Of a stretch of DNA of 44,748 nt, positions 29,227 through 39,051 are shown one piece after another. The notes under the pieces were generated by a model. The model was given only the letters and a program-made list of their open reading frames with translations, searched no databases and was not told the DNA's origin. The position numbers and the translations under genes are program-made. Origin of the DNA: Chara braunii. Taxonomy: Eukaryota > Streptophyta > Charophyceae > Charales > Characeae. Within the stretch, counting starts at the first letter, position 1, and each line of letters begins with the position of its first letter. The stretch is from assembly GCA_003427395.1 (NCBI GenBank), contig BFEA01000086.1:2362386-2407133 (forward strand). The letters run 5' to 3'.

Positions 29227-29314
29227 CTCTTTTTCTAAGGGGCCCGGTGCACAAGGCTTTGATTGTGAATTGTAGGATACAACAAATGATACCAGGGCCC
29301 TTAGAAAAAAAGAG
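29227..29314. repeat. Imperfect long hairpin
   Basis: CTCTTTTTCTAAGGGGCCCG (29227-29246) pairs with the reverse complement of 29291-29314 with two small indels and a mismatch, enclosing about 43 nt. The size is compatible with a small MITE or a foldback precursor; no further evidence for either. Confidence 0.6.
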
Positions 29315-29941
29315 CCCTTACCCGGCTCCCAGCATCCCCATCAAGCAAGCACAAAAACCATGATGCTAGGCAGCTAGAGTGATGATTATCCGCGGAAAAT
29401 ACGACTAGTAACTCTCAACTAAACATGGGAATGAGATATCAACGGAGGATATCAATCAACAGATGATGAAAACGGACCCAATTTTGCAGATCAACCGACT
29501 GCCAGTAATTCCCAAACAAACTTGGGATTGAGATACCGATAGATACCAAACAGATCATGACAATATGACCAGTTTGTGACCAATTGCTTACTGTTTGAAA
29601 ACCGAAAACTATCTCGAAAATTAATCCGCTGAATCGGCGCTGATGCTAATCTTGATTCTACATTTATTATTTAACAGATTGCTACTGATGGGTGATTATA
29701 TTATCGGAAGAATCTAATTACCGGAAACCATAGTAAGGGATAGAATCTCGAACAAAACCTGATCGTATTGAAACACTGCACAATCCTGCCATAACGCACC
29801 AATCTACCTTATCCCCCGCCTCTCTCCCCTCCCCAACATCCACCTCATCCGCGATGCTGCTATGACAGGGTTCCTTGCAGAATATTAGATGGTCCCATCG
29901 TCAAACCAGCTGCCCTCTCCAACCTCTGCTCCTTTGACGAG
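29315..29941. other. AT-rich, no recognisable gene
   Basis: AT-rich sequence with no long frames, no inverted repeats of note and no retroelement motif. Confidence 0.5.
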
Positions 29942-30259
29942 TTGACACAATCCCTCCCCTTATCCCCAACGTTCACCCCCTCGTCCCAATCCCATGTTCT
30001 ACACCAGGATCCCTCCTCCTCTCATACTCTCTCCCTTCTCTTGCCGCCCCTTCTTCCTTCAGCCCGGAAGGGCAAAAGGAGGTCTGCGAAACTAAGAGAG
30101 TGGCGAGGGAGCACTTCAAAACGGAACGGCACCGTTCCCATACCATCCCTTCCTCCTTCACCTCCCCCACCTCTTTCCTCTAATCCTCTCCACTCCCGTC
30201 ACTTCCCTGAAGGTAAGAGAGGGGCCTTCTGGCAGAGAACCAGGGAGACGAGGAGGTAG
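29942..30259 (+). CDS. Unassigned Ser/Pro-rich 105-codon ORF
   Basis: The frame starts MTQSLPLSPTF and is open upstream in frame to about 29862. It is rich in Ser, Pro and Leu with a basic RKGKRRSAKL segment and a basic C terminus. C/T-rich DNA explains much of the composition. It could be a first exon; no domain is recognised. Confidence 0.18.
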   Translation: MTQSLPLSPTFTPSSQSHVLHQDPSSSHTLSLLLPPLLPSARKGKRRSAKLREWRGSTSKRNGTVPIPSLPPSPPPPLSSNPLHSRHFPEGKRGAFWQRTRETRR

Positions 30260-30839
30260 TAAAATCTTTGATTGGTCTAGGTTTCATGATAGACGAGGGC
30301 AATTGAGATCTGATAGAAGTGGATCATCATGTTGAATGGGCTTGGGAACTTTATTCGTTTGTACTACTTTGTAGTTTGAGGAGTTGATTTAGATGATCAG
30401 TAGGCTTCATCATTGCGTACCATACTTGCAAGCGCACGCCGTGTGTGAGTTTCCCTACATTCCGCGCACGCGCCTGACCGTTCCCGTGCGGCGCACGAGG
30501 TGTGCGGGGAACGGCCCTCCCCCCCCCCAAAAAAAAGGCGGGGGTCGAAACGGCACATTGGAGGCCCCCCGCCAAAATTGATGCCAAGGCCAAAAAAAAA
30601 AAATTTTAGGCCCGCGCTCAAGGCCGGACCATGAGGTTTCGAATTTTCGAAACCTGTTTGTAGTACTTTGTACTGTGGGTGGGTGGGCTTGGCTGGGCCT
30701 CTGTTGGGTACGTTTCTGGTCGGCCACTTCCATTCCAGCGAGGAGTGCCGTTGCCATTTCAAGGAGGAGCTGCCACCGTTCTCGCCCCGTGCTGAAGTGC
30801 TGCCGTGCTGCCGTGCTGCCTTGTGAGGGAGGAGCTGCT
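30260..30839. other. No recognisable gene
   Basis: GC-rich sequence with C and A homopolymers around 30518-30537 and an A/T run at 30591-30606. The minus-strand frames crossing it depend on these runs. Confidence 0.4.
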
Positions 30840-31800
30840 GCCATCGCCCAGTGAGTATCACCGGCCTCGACCTCCCCTTCATCCTCCTCACTGCCTCCTC
30901 TGCATGCTTCTCCTCTCCTCCCGGTTGTGCTCCTCCTTCTCCCCTACCTCGTGGCCCTTGTCGTCCTCCTTCTCCTCGTCCTCCTCCCCCTCCTCCTCCT
31001 CCCCCTCCTCGTCGCCTTCCTCCTCCTCCTCCTCCTCCNNNNNNNNNNNNNNNNNNNNNNNNNNNNNNNNNNNNNNNNNNNNNNNNNNNNNNNNNNNNNN
31101 NNNNNNNNNNNNNNNNNNNNNNNNNNNNNNNNNNNNNNNNNNNNNNNNNNNNNNNNNNNNNNNNNNNNNNNNNNNNNNNNNNNNNNNNNNNNNNNNNNNN
31201 NNNNNNNNNNNNNNNNNNNNNNNNNNNNNNNNNNNNNNNNNNNNNNNNNNNNNNNNNNNNNNNNNNNNNNNNNNNNNNNNNNNNNNNNNNNNNNNNNNNN
31301 NNNNNNNNNNNNNNNNNNNNNNNNNNNNNNNNNNNNNNNNNNNNNNNNNNNNNNNNNNNNNNNNNNNNNNNNNNNNNNNNNNNNNNNNNNNNNNNNNNNN
31401 NNNNNNNNNNNNNNNNNNNNNNNNNNNNNNNNNNNNNNNNNNNNNNNNNTCGTCGCCCTCCTCCTCCTCCTCCCCTTCCTCGTCACCCTCGTCGCCCTCC
31501 TCCTCCTCCTCCTTCCCTTCCTCGTCGCCCTCGTCGCCCTCCTCCTCCCCTTCCTCGTCGCCTTCGTCGTCCACGTCCTCCTCCTCTCCCACCCAGGTAA
31601 CGAATCTATCGAGCTGGCGTCGCACTCCTCCTCCTCCCGCTCCTCCTCCTCCTCCTCCTCCTCCTCCACCTCCTCCTCCTCCTCCTCCTCTTCCTCGTCG
31701 CCCTCGTCGCTCTCCTCCTCCAGGTCGTCCTCCTCCCCTTCCTCGTCGCCCTCGTCGTCCACGTCCTCCTCCTCTCACCCAGGCAACGAATCTATCGAGC
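30840..31800. repeat. CTC-rich trinucleotide tract with N gap
   Basis: Long runs of CTC/TCC with interspersed CTCGTCGCC words flank 411 undetermined bases (31039-31449). The end of one unit, CACCCAGGTAACGAATCTAT (31594-31613), recurs at 31780-31797 as CACCCAGGCAACG... and, diverged, near 31971. Open frames on both strands (poly-Ser, poly-Pro, poly-Glu) are compositional. Confidence 0.85.
31039..31449. other. Assembly gap
   Basis: 411 undetermined bases inside the CTC repeat. Confidence 0.95.
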
Positions 31801-31889
31801 TTTTTTTTTTCTTTCAACCTTTTCTCGATTAAAATGTGTGTGTCATCCTTGCGCAGAGGTCATGCTAATCTTCTCTGTATCGTTCCCAA
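31801..31889 (-). pseudogene. U6 snRNA-derived copy 1 with A tail
   Basis: On the minus strand GGGAACGATACAGAGAAGAT, GCGCAAGGATGACACACAC and ATCGAGAAAAGG follow the U6 order; the U6 5' stem-loop is missing. An A run (plus-strand T run from about 31800) follows and abuts CGAATCTATCGAGC, which occurs at 31604-31617 without any insert. Confidence 0.9.
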
Positions 31890-31909
31890 AGTCACAAAAC
31901 GGAGGAGGA

Positions 31910-31936
31910 TTGGGAACGATACAGAGAAGATTAGCA
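31910..31936 (+). pseudogene. Inverted U6 fragment
   Basis: A 27-nt piece TTGGGAACGATACAGAGAAG... is the perfect reverse complement of 31863-31889, 20 nt away, so the two form a head-to-head U6 hairpin. Confidence 0.9.
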
Positions 31937-32010
31937 CAACCTTTGTGTCAACCTCGTCCTTCTCGCTCACCTAGGTATCCAAATTTCGAAAACAATCCAA
32001 TCTATTGAGC

Positions 32011-32119
32011 TTTTTTTTTTTTTTTTTGGACCTTTTCTCGAATCGTGTGTCATCCTTGCATCAGGGTCATGGTAATCATCTCTGTGTCGTTCCAATTGAA
32101 GCGGATGTCCCAAAGGATC
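32011..32119 (-). pseudogene. U6 snRNA-derived copy 2, full length, A tail
   Basis: On the minus strand GATCCTTTGGGACATCCGC gives the U6 5' stem-loop, then AATTGGAACGACACAGAG, GCAAGGATGACACACGAT, TCGAGAAAAGGTCC and about 17 A residues. The tail abuts GCTCAATAGATT, closely matching the flank of copy 1. No promoter elements upstream. Confidence 0.9.
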
Positions 32120-32122
32120 CTG

Positions 32123-32189
32123 GTTTTTTTGTTCGACGTTTTCTCAACTTTTGTTTGTCATCCTTGCCCAGGGGTCATGATGATCTTTA
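32123..32189 (-). pseudogene. U6 snRNA-derived copy 3 with short A tail
   Basis: On the minus strand AAGATCATCATGACCCCTGG and GCAAGGATGACAAACA then TTGAGAAAACG match the U6 3' two-thirds. Its A tail (T run 32123-32130) ends three bases from the 5' end of copy 2, so copies 3 and 2 form a head-to-tail dimer. Confidence 0.85.
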
Positions 32190-32419
32190 GGGGCCTGTAG
32201 GGCTTGATGCGCAGGGGCCGTTACGGCTTGATGTACAGGGCACTTTAAGGGTTCACGTGCCGTCTTTTCCTCCCTCCACCCCTTCTCCTCCTCCATCTCT
32301 GCTCTTCTTCGCCGTCCTCCAGGTCCTACTATAACCCCCCATCTCCTCGCCATATCCCCTCCGCTGGAAAACGCTGGAAATACCGCTCGTTTTTTTTTTC
32401 CGTTGTTTCCTGTTCCTGG

Positions 32420-32870
32420 ACTCGGTGCTCGCCATATCCCAGTCTCCCCGCCATATCCCCACCTTCATCTCTCCTCCATGCCTCCACCTTCGCCCTCCAC
32501 CTGTCCATCTTTCCTCCATCTTTCCTCCATCTCTCCTCCATCTCTTCTCCACCNATCTTTCCTCCATCTCTCCTCCATCTCTTCTCCACCCTCCACCTTC
32601 ATTTCTCCTCCATGCCTCCACCTTCATCTCTCCTCCATGCCTCCACCTTTCTCCTTTATGTCCATCTCTCCTCCATACCTCCACCTTTCTCCTTTATGTC
32701 CATCTCTCCTCCACCTCCGTATCTCGCCCTCTGCCTTCCATCTCTCCCCATATCCCCATCTCCCTCTCATATCCCCTCCACCTTCATTTCTCCTCCATTC
32801 ACGACCTTTCTCTTCCATCTCTCCATCTCTCCTCCATCTCTCCTGCATCTGCCGTACATCTGTCCACTTG
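32420..32870. repeat. CTCCATC-rich minisatellite
   Basis: Variants of CATCTCTCCTCCATCTCTCC and CTCCACCTTCATTTCTCC recur over about 450 bp, with a single N at 32554. Minus-strand frames give a WRRDGGxMEER repeat that follows from the DNA repeat. Confidence 0.85.
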
Positions 32871-33212
32871 ATTTCAAGGCAGACAACATTCCCCCTTTTG
32901 CCTTTTTTTCTTCGTTTCTGTTATATAACTTATATTATTAATTATTTTGATAATTGTCCACTTGATTTGAAAATTTTGAAGAGAGACTTCCGAAGACAGC
33001 GACTGAGGAGATTGTTTTTTTTTTTGAGTCCGTCCTGTTTGGCCAGCCGTGTTGAAAGGGGGCGGTGGTTGTGGAGGAGTCTACGGCGGGAGGGGGGAGG
33101 ACACAGAGTCTGGTGTGGGTGAATCGGGGATGTAATGGGAACTATGGCTGATTTGGTGGTCCTGCTCGTTTTTTATGTGTGCAGGTCGCAATGACGAGCA
33201 GCAAGCTCGCCG

Positions 33213-33482
33213 GTGACATGGTCAAGCGCCATTTCGTTGTCGTCATCCTCTGATGATGATGACAGTGATGATGATGCCAATTGTGATGATGATCGTGATG
33301 GTGGTGATGATGATGATGACGGTGATGGTGATGATGATGGTGGTGACGGGGAACAGGACGGAGGTTCTGAATCTTCTGATGATGAGGACGAGGGGAGCGA
33401 ACAAGAGGAAGAGAGTGGGGAGGAAGGGGCTGCGGAGGGACAGGACGGTGGTTTTGAATCTACTGATGATGGAAAGGCTTAG
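33213..33482 (+). CDS. Possible acidic C-terminal exon
   Basis: An open frame of 89 codons is dominated by Asp, Glu, Ser and Gly (SSSSDDDDSDDD, then EQEEESGEEGAAEGQDGG) and ends DDGKA. Upstream TTTTTATGTGTGCAG (33169-33183) resembles a 3' splice site. The GAT repeat (about 33251-33345) explains half of it; the second half, with mixed Glu/Gly/Gln codons, is less repetitive. It could be the acidic tail of a real protein. Confidence 0.25.
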   Translation: MTWSSAISLSSSSDDDDSDDDANCDDDRDGGDDDDDGDGDDDGGDGEQDGGSESSDDEDEGSEQEEESGEEGAAEGQDGGFESTDDGKA

Positions 33483-33975
33483 AATTATGATCTGGCCCAC
33501 TGCAAACTCTGAGCTCTACGGCAACAATGCAATTCACTGTTTTGCTGACTAGAGGTTATATAATTGACTTAGCAACATTGCAATGGGGAAGCTCTTTAGG
33601 ATGTTGTCTTGTCCCAAGCTATTTGTGGTTTCTTCGTGATGTGTCCCACAACTTCGACTTTCTCACAGTGTGTCCCTCTGCAGTTGTCTGTTTTCATGAT
33701 GAGGCACTCAGATGCAGTGTTTCTGCATCTGCAAACATGAACAGGTGAGTACCGACCGAACAACCTGCCCCACCTGCTGCATGAAATTTGATGTTCTTGC
33801 AATGTCATAGTTGGCAGTTGGAGTTCAAAGTTCTCAAACTCCAAACTTCAAAGTTGACGCTTGAAACTCAGTTGAAAGTTCACTGTTACTCGTTCTCAGT
33901 CGTACCAGCACAGGTAACACCTCTCGGACCCCTCAGACCCCCCTAAAAAAAAAAAACAAAAAAAAAACAAGAAGT
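33483..33975. other. No recognisable gene
   Basis: Mixed-composition sequence with short frames. Around 33806-33875 AGTT and CAAAGTT words repeat. An A-rich run lies at 33946-33968. Confidence 0.4.
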
Positions 33976-34150
33976 CCCGCACAGCACCGCACGGTGCGGC
34001 ACACGTAGCGCACGTCCCCGCACATTTCCGCACCCGCACGACCACCCCCCGCACGGATCTCCACACGGATCTGGTCTGTGCCGGTGCGGAATGTGCGGAG
34101 ATAGAACACCCCCCGCACGGATCTCCGCACAAATGTGCGGCTCGTGCGGT
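33976..34150. repeat. CCGCAC-rich degenerate array
   Basis: CGCAC/CCGCAC words occur more than a dozen times. ACCCCCCGCACGGATCTCC appears twice (about 34044-34062 and 34109-34127), with inverted GTGCGG words between. Confidence 0.7.
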
Positions 34151-34519
34151 TGCAAGTATGTTGCGTATTGACTTCCGTTGATCATCAAATGTGTCAACTT
34201 CGCATTCATTGAAGATCATAAGGGATGCTGGATTTTGTGCAACTGCTCCCTGAAGACGAAGCCGGGTATTGGCCCCAGTATCATCTTTGTACTCCCTTTT
34301 ATAATCGGAGCCTTGGGTTAAAAAAAAAGGGGACGAAAATGATCCAGAAAGTCAAACTCGGGCCTCAACGGGAAGGATGGATCCACACTTGCTCAGTCTA
34401 AAAAAACAAAGCTTGGAAGGAATTCTCAGACGACAGTTTCCCTAGCCCCTATATCTTTCTTGCTCTTCATGAAAAATTGGCAGGTTCAGACAGTGGACAT
34501 CAGAGGAATAATAAATGCA
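34151..34519. other. No recognisable gene
   Basis: Short frames only; includes an A run at 34320-34329 and TTTTATAAT at about 34298. Confidence 0.4.
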
Positions 34520-34664
34520 AGGCAAGCTGACAGTCAATCCTCCACGGTATTGGAGCAATTAATGCTGGTCAGGGATCCTTTGGCCAGACCGAAGGAAGCG
34601 TGAGAGTGTTCATGTTGTATGTTTTGACTTGCTGGTGGAATAGGAACCAGATTGATGTCCTAAC
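34520..34664 (+). repeat. Dispersed repeat, copy 2
   Basis: Same family as 8510-8660: GCAAGCTGACAGTCAATCC, GGAGCAAT(C/T)AATGCTG, GGAAGCGTGAG and GGTGGAATAGGAACC are shared in order. It ends about 12 bp before recognisable LINE C coding sequence. Confidence 0.7.
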
Positions 34665-34675
34665 TTCAGAAAATG

Positions 34676-36385
34676 GGTAAGAGTCCTCTACAACGACGCA
34701 ATGGGGGCAGTTCAGGTCAATGGTCACATCTTCAACAAGTATAAAATGTCCCAGTCAGTCAGACAAGGCGATCCCCTGGCAGCCCCAATCTTCCTCTTCA
34801 TCATGGAAGCCATCGCCTCTTTCTTAAGGAAGGACCCATCCATCCACAGACTCACCTAGCAGACAGAACAGAACCCACACAAGTACCATATCCCCCCCAC
34901 AATCCTATTTGCAGACGCCCTAACCGTCCTCATGAGAGTGTCATCCTCTTCATTTGAAGCACTCACCAGAGCAATGTGTGCATTCCAGCCCTCCGAAATG
35001 CGCATCAATTGGAGCAAGACAGTAGGCTGGTGGCTAACAGAAGAAGGACTCGACCCATCCCGAAACACACCAAAAGGCTTGAGATGGTCGAACCCCAGTG
35101 ATCCACTCAGAGTGATAGTAATACAGATGTCAACAGGGTGCTGCAGCAGAAATAGCGCCCAACCTTCTAGCCAAAATGACCAGCAAACTCAACGCCTAGG
35201 GGAGAATCCACACCTCCTTGCACGGCAGAGCGCTAGTTTTGAATGCCTCCATATATTTGATGATGTGGTATGTTGCAACCTTCTGGAGCCCAGACCAAAG
35301 AGCCCTAAAGGACCTCCAAAAGAAAGCAACAACTTACCTCTGGACATGAGACGCCACAAAACAGAACTTCATCACAAGGTGGCATGGCAATATGTAACAA
35401 GAAAGAAGAGCCAATGAGGCCTAGGCGTCCTAGACCCGGCCAACCAAATAAAAACTCTCCAAACCAAGTGGATTATAAAGCTACTAACGAGTCCGGAACT
35501 ACCTTGGAGAGCCCTGGCCCTAGAAGGGTTGAAATAACTTCCGAGCTTCAGCACCCCAGAGAACATGGAAGGTGCATTCTGGATTCTAAGCAAATCGTGG
35601 ACCATAAAGAACAAATCCCAAAATGAACCAAGGCTGAACTTCTAAAAGAGGCTATTGAAGGCATGGAGAGAGACCTTTTTGTAAAAAGTAAGGAAACCAA
35701 TCAGCAAATAAGAAATCCTCAGACAACCTCTCTTTTGTAACCCTTGGCTAGTCAATAACGAAGGCGCACCCTTCACTCTCACCACAAAAGATACAAGATG
35801 GGGGTCTTGCGTGGAGAGAGGCATCTGGCAAATCAAGCACAACTGGGATGACTCTAAAAAGGATTGGCAGTTGGCTACACAGCTCAGAGAAAAACACAGA
35901 GGCTGCCACAACCTAACCCAAAACCTCCAACGAATGACAAATGTCATCCCGTCGGAGTGGATATCAACTCTTTAAAAAGACAGACAGTGGTCAACAGGAG
36001 ATTGGGCGGTAATGACATACACAAAACCCCATGAACACACACTAGCCTTTATAAAAAGAGGAAGATGGTAGAAACAAACTGGCTCACTTTCTCTATGCAC
36101 AGTCTTCCAGGAGCAGACTACAGCAAAGTCGACAAGAACCTGGTAGCGCAGGTCACAGTTAGCAAAGGACAATCTCAGAAAAATCAGAGCAATAGAAAAT
36201 GAGGTTTTCACCATATTCCAACCCCAAACTAACATAGAGGATTTAGAATTTGACCCAGCAGAATGGGCATGGAATCTGAAGCAAAAGTTCACAAGAATCA
36301 ACCGGAGAATCAATCTGATCAACTACACAACCAGCCTAGGCTATAAACTTAGACGTGGATCAAAAACTCTGGAAACAGTCAAAGC
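34676..36385 (+). pseudogene. LINE copy C, RT catalytic part to post-RT region
   Basis: Starts with FRKWVRVLYND and QVNGHIFNKYKMSQSVRQGD, then IFLFIMEAIASFLRKDPSI. The catalytic box reads FADA (34908-34919) instead of FADD, so one metal-binding Asp is lost. EMRINWSKTVGWW, ALVLNASIYLMMWYVATFW, KVAWQYVTR and EWAWN follow across several frames, aligned with copy A. Stops and shifts are frequent. It is truncated at both ends and lacks the Cys-His knuckle. Confidence 0.85.
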
Positions 36386-37049
36386 AAATATGTGTCTCAG
36401 TCCGATTGAGGGTCGAGCGTTAAACCTTGCGCTAAGCTACTCCTGCCTGTTCGCTAGATGCGTGCGGCAGGAGAAAAACAAGAAAAAAAAAAGGGCGAGT
36501 CTCGAAGGAAATCAGGGAAAGTCATTCTCACAGCCATAGTTGAACCTTGTCACTCACACCCTGCACTCATTCATCTATATCACTCTTAATCCAAGAGTGA
36601 GCCCTCGGTCCCATACATACATGCACGCACATGAAGTCCAATGAAAATTTTACATGCAGATGCCACAAACGTGGTCAACCCCTTTGCTCCCAAATTCATG
36701 TCCCACACGCTCCTTTCCGGCCCGTCCCGATTCACACAACTTTTGCATGGCCATTCAAGAGAGGTTTAGAGAATAGGAACTTTATTCACACGGAAATGCC
36801 TTTTGCCTACGGGGTCACAGACATCTGGGCGTGGGTATCACGATGGGTAGGAGTTGAGAGGCAAATCGACCTGCTATCAATTCGATAGCAGAAGTTATGA
36901 AGCTCCAGACTTTGAAGAACACTCGCAGGTAGCAACGACCTGCGTCACAAAATCAAGGCAGGCATTGTCTGTCGAGTTAACGAAGTTCAACTTCGTATCG
37001 CATTCTAAGCTACTTAGCAGTAGCGTTTGGTAACGATGTGCAAATCTCA
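36386..37049. other. No recognisable gene
   Basis: Includes an A-rich run at 36476-36492. A short plus frame (36631-36888) is unassigned. A hairpin CTGCTATC AATTC GATAGCAG occurs at about 36871-36891. Confidence 0.4.
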
Positions 37050-37360
37050 AAAATTTCGGCAACACTTCCTTTAGAGAAGTGTGCTTGAAGAATATTTACT
37101 ATACTAAATCTCAAAAAAAAAACTTATGACTCTGAAAATACCTTAAAATAAATTAACTATTTGGTTTTAGTAGAAATTTTGGCAGCACTTCCTTTAGAAA
37201 GGAAGGCTTCCAAAATTCCTACTGACCCCAAAGACTAAACTATATCCTATCCTAGCTGACATCTCCGACTCTTGATTAACTTTGAGTATTTAGCAGGAAT
37301 TTCGACAGCATCTCCGTTAAGAAAAAGAGGCTCCCAGAACTTCGACTAACTCAAAAGCTA
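37050..37360. repeat. Degenerate 125-bp tandem repeat, three units
   Basis: The block AATTT(C/T)GGCA(A/G)CACTTCC followed by TTTAGARA and GGCTTC recurs at about 37051, 37176 and 37300, each trailed by ACTAA/TTAACT AT-rich sequence. Confidence 0.6.
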
Positions 37361-37754
37361 GCCAAAGTCCTACCGAAAACAATCATACAAGAAGAGACGA
37401 TGCGAAAATAAAAAAACAGACATCTACCTGCTTATCGCTCAAGCATAAGGAGAGCACTACTAGACTACCCTATAATACAGAAGATAAACAACTTGAGCGA
37501 AAAGACAAAGCATTGTCAACAAGCATGTCATGTCCACATCGCATTCAACCAATTCAAAACAAGGGTTCATTTATCCAAAGTTTTCATCTTTTACTTGTCC
37601 TGATCCGCAAAGACACGAGTCTTGTATCTTACTTAGTTGATTAACTTTCCAAGTTGTTCTCAGTCAACCCCATGCAATCACTAACACACTTAGGTTGGAC
37701 TATTCTCACAAGCAGAAAAGTCAAACCGTTGTCAACAAGCAAATCCAACTGACT
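37361..37754. other. No recognisable gene
   Basis: AT-balanced sequence preceding the satellite. GTCAACAAGCA occurs twice (about 37517 and 37731). Confidence 0.4.
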
Positions 37755-38322
37755 TAGCAAATCGACCGGATCAGTTAGGAGGACCTCATCTCCAGCCCCA
37801 TTTCAATGTCTTAGGCAAACAACAAAGCGACCGGATCAGTTAGGAGGACCTCATTGTCAGCCTCATTTCAATGGCATAGGCAAACAGCAAAGCGACCCGA
37901 TCAATCAGAAGGACCTCATCTCCAGCCTCATTTCAATGTCTTAGGCAAACAGCAAAGCGACCGGATCAGTCAGGAGGACCTCATCTCCAGCCCCATTTCA
38001 ATGTCTTAGGCAAACAGCAAAGCGACCGGATCAGTCAGGAGGACCTCATCTCCAGCCCCATTTCAATGTCTTAGGCAAATAGCAAAGCGACCGGATTAGT
38101 CAAGAGGACCTCATCGCCAACCCCATTTCAATGTCTTACGCAAACAGCAAAGCGACCGGATTAGTCAAGAGGGCCTCATTTCTAGCCCCATTTCAGTGTC
38201 TTAGGCAAACAACAAAGCGACCAAATCAGGACCTCATCTCCAACATCATTTCAATGTTTTTGTCAAACAGCAAAGCAACCGGATCAATCAGGAGGAGGTC
38301 ATTTCCAGCCCTATTTCAAATC
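37755..38322. repeat. 65-bp satellite, about 8.7 units
   Basis: GCGACCGGATCAG repeats with period exactly 65 at 37764, 37829, 37894, 37959, 38024, 38089, 38154 and 38219, then after a 7-bp deletion at about 38277. Units contain AGGAGGACCTCATCTCCAGC and CCATTTCAATGTCTTAGGCA. Divergence is only a few bases per unit in the middle and greater at the ends, as in a recently amplified array. Confidence 0.95.
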
Positions 38323-38440
38323 ATCGCATGCAAAGATCGTGACTTTTATCGCAGACAGATGAATTACATGCATAGTAGGTTCCTCTTCTGATTCAGTTAA
38401 AATCTTGAAAAATAAAACAAAATATATACACAAGTTGAAG

Positions 38441-38812
38441 TCAAACAGACCAAACGTCAGGTTTGTATAGATCGGGGTTTATTGGGATGCTAATGGTATA
38501 GTGTCGGCCTACCTCTGAGTTCCCTGCCTCCTGAGGCCCGCTTGGGCTCCGGCATAGCTCCCGCAATCGGTCGGTCAACCCCCCACAAAGGCCTTGATGC
38601 GGTCCTACGGGTTGCAATCCCGCCTGCCGCCTTCCTCTCAAAACACAGACTAGACTGAGATCAAGAAGGATAAAAGGAGATAAGTCAGACGCTCGAGATA
38701 TAAGAAGGGGCCAACTCAACTCACACGAGAGGGCCTTGGTGCCTTCAGATCCTGAGGGCCCCCCAATGGCAGCCAAAAGTCGTTGAGTGACAATCTTCGA
38801 ACTCACCTCCAA
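38441..38812 (-). CDS. Unassigned 123-codon ORF
   Basis: Begins MEVSSKIVTQRLLAAIGG and ends LYKPDVWSV. It has a hydrophobic FILLDLSLVCVLRG segment around residue 50. No domain is recognised. A tRNA T-arm-like ACGGGTTGCAATCCCGC lies on the opposite strand (about 38608-38624), so part of the frame may overlie an old tRNA-related repeat. Confidence 0.15.
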   Translation of the reverse strand: MEVSSKIVTQRLLAAIGGPSGSEGTKALSCELSWPLLISRASDLSPFILLDLSLVCVLRGRRQAGLQPVGPHQGLCGGLTDRLRELCRSPSGPQEAGNSEVGRHYTISIPINPDLYKPDVWSV

Positions 38813-39051
38813 GCTGCTGTAGTATTTTTGTTGCAGAGCCTGACGAACCCTTTGGAGTCTCGATGTCTAGCCCCTGATAGAATAGTCGCTACGCAGTCAA
38901 AAAAAGGTTGCGTTCGAATAAAGTACCCCTCTGCATTTCTATTCGAGCGCAGGTGTAATCGCAACGATGCACAACAACAACGCTCAACAAAAAAAGTATA
39001 TCAATGTCGGCATCTACTCGGGGGTAACTGCGCTTGTCGCGACAACAGCAG
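38813..39051. other. Spacer with one hairpin
   Basis: TGCGTTCGAATA (about 38910) pairs with TATTCGAGCGCA (about 38939) with one mismatch. No gene is visible. Confidence 0.4.

Noticed and set aside
30888-31974. Long poly-Ser, poly-Pro or poly-Glu reading frames
   Set aside because: They run through 411 undetermined bases and a CTC/GAG repeat that is open in several frames on both strands.
32253-32848. WRRDGG-repeat protein on the minus strand
   Set aside because: The amino-acid repeat simply mirrors the CTCCATC minisatellite and is open in more than one frame.
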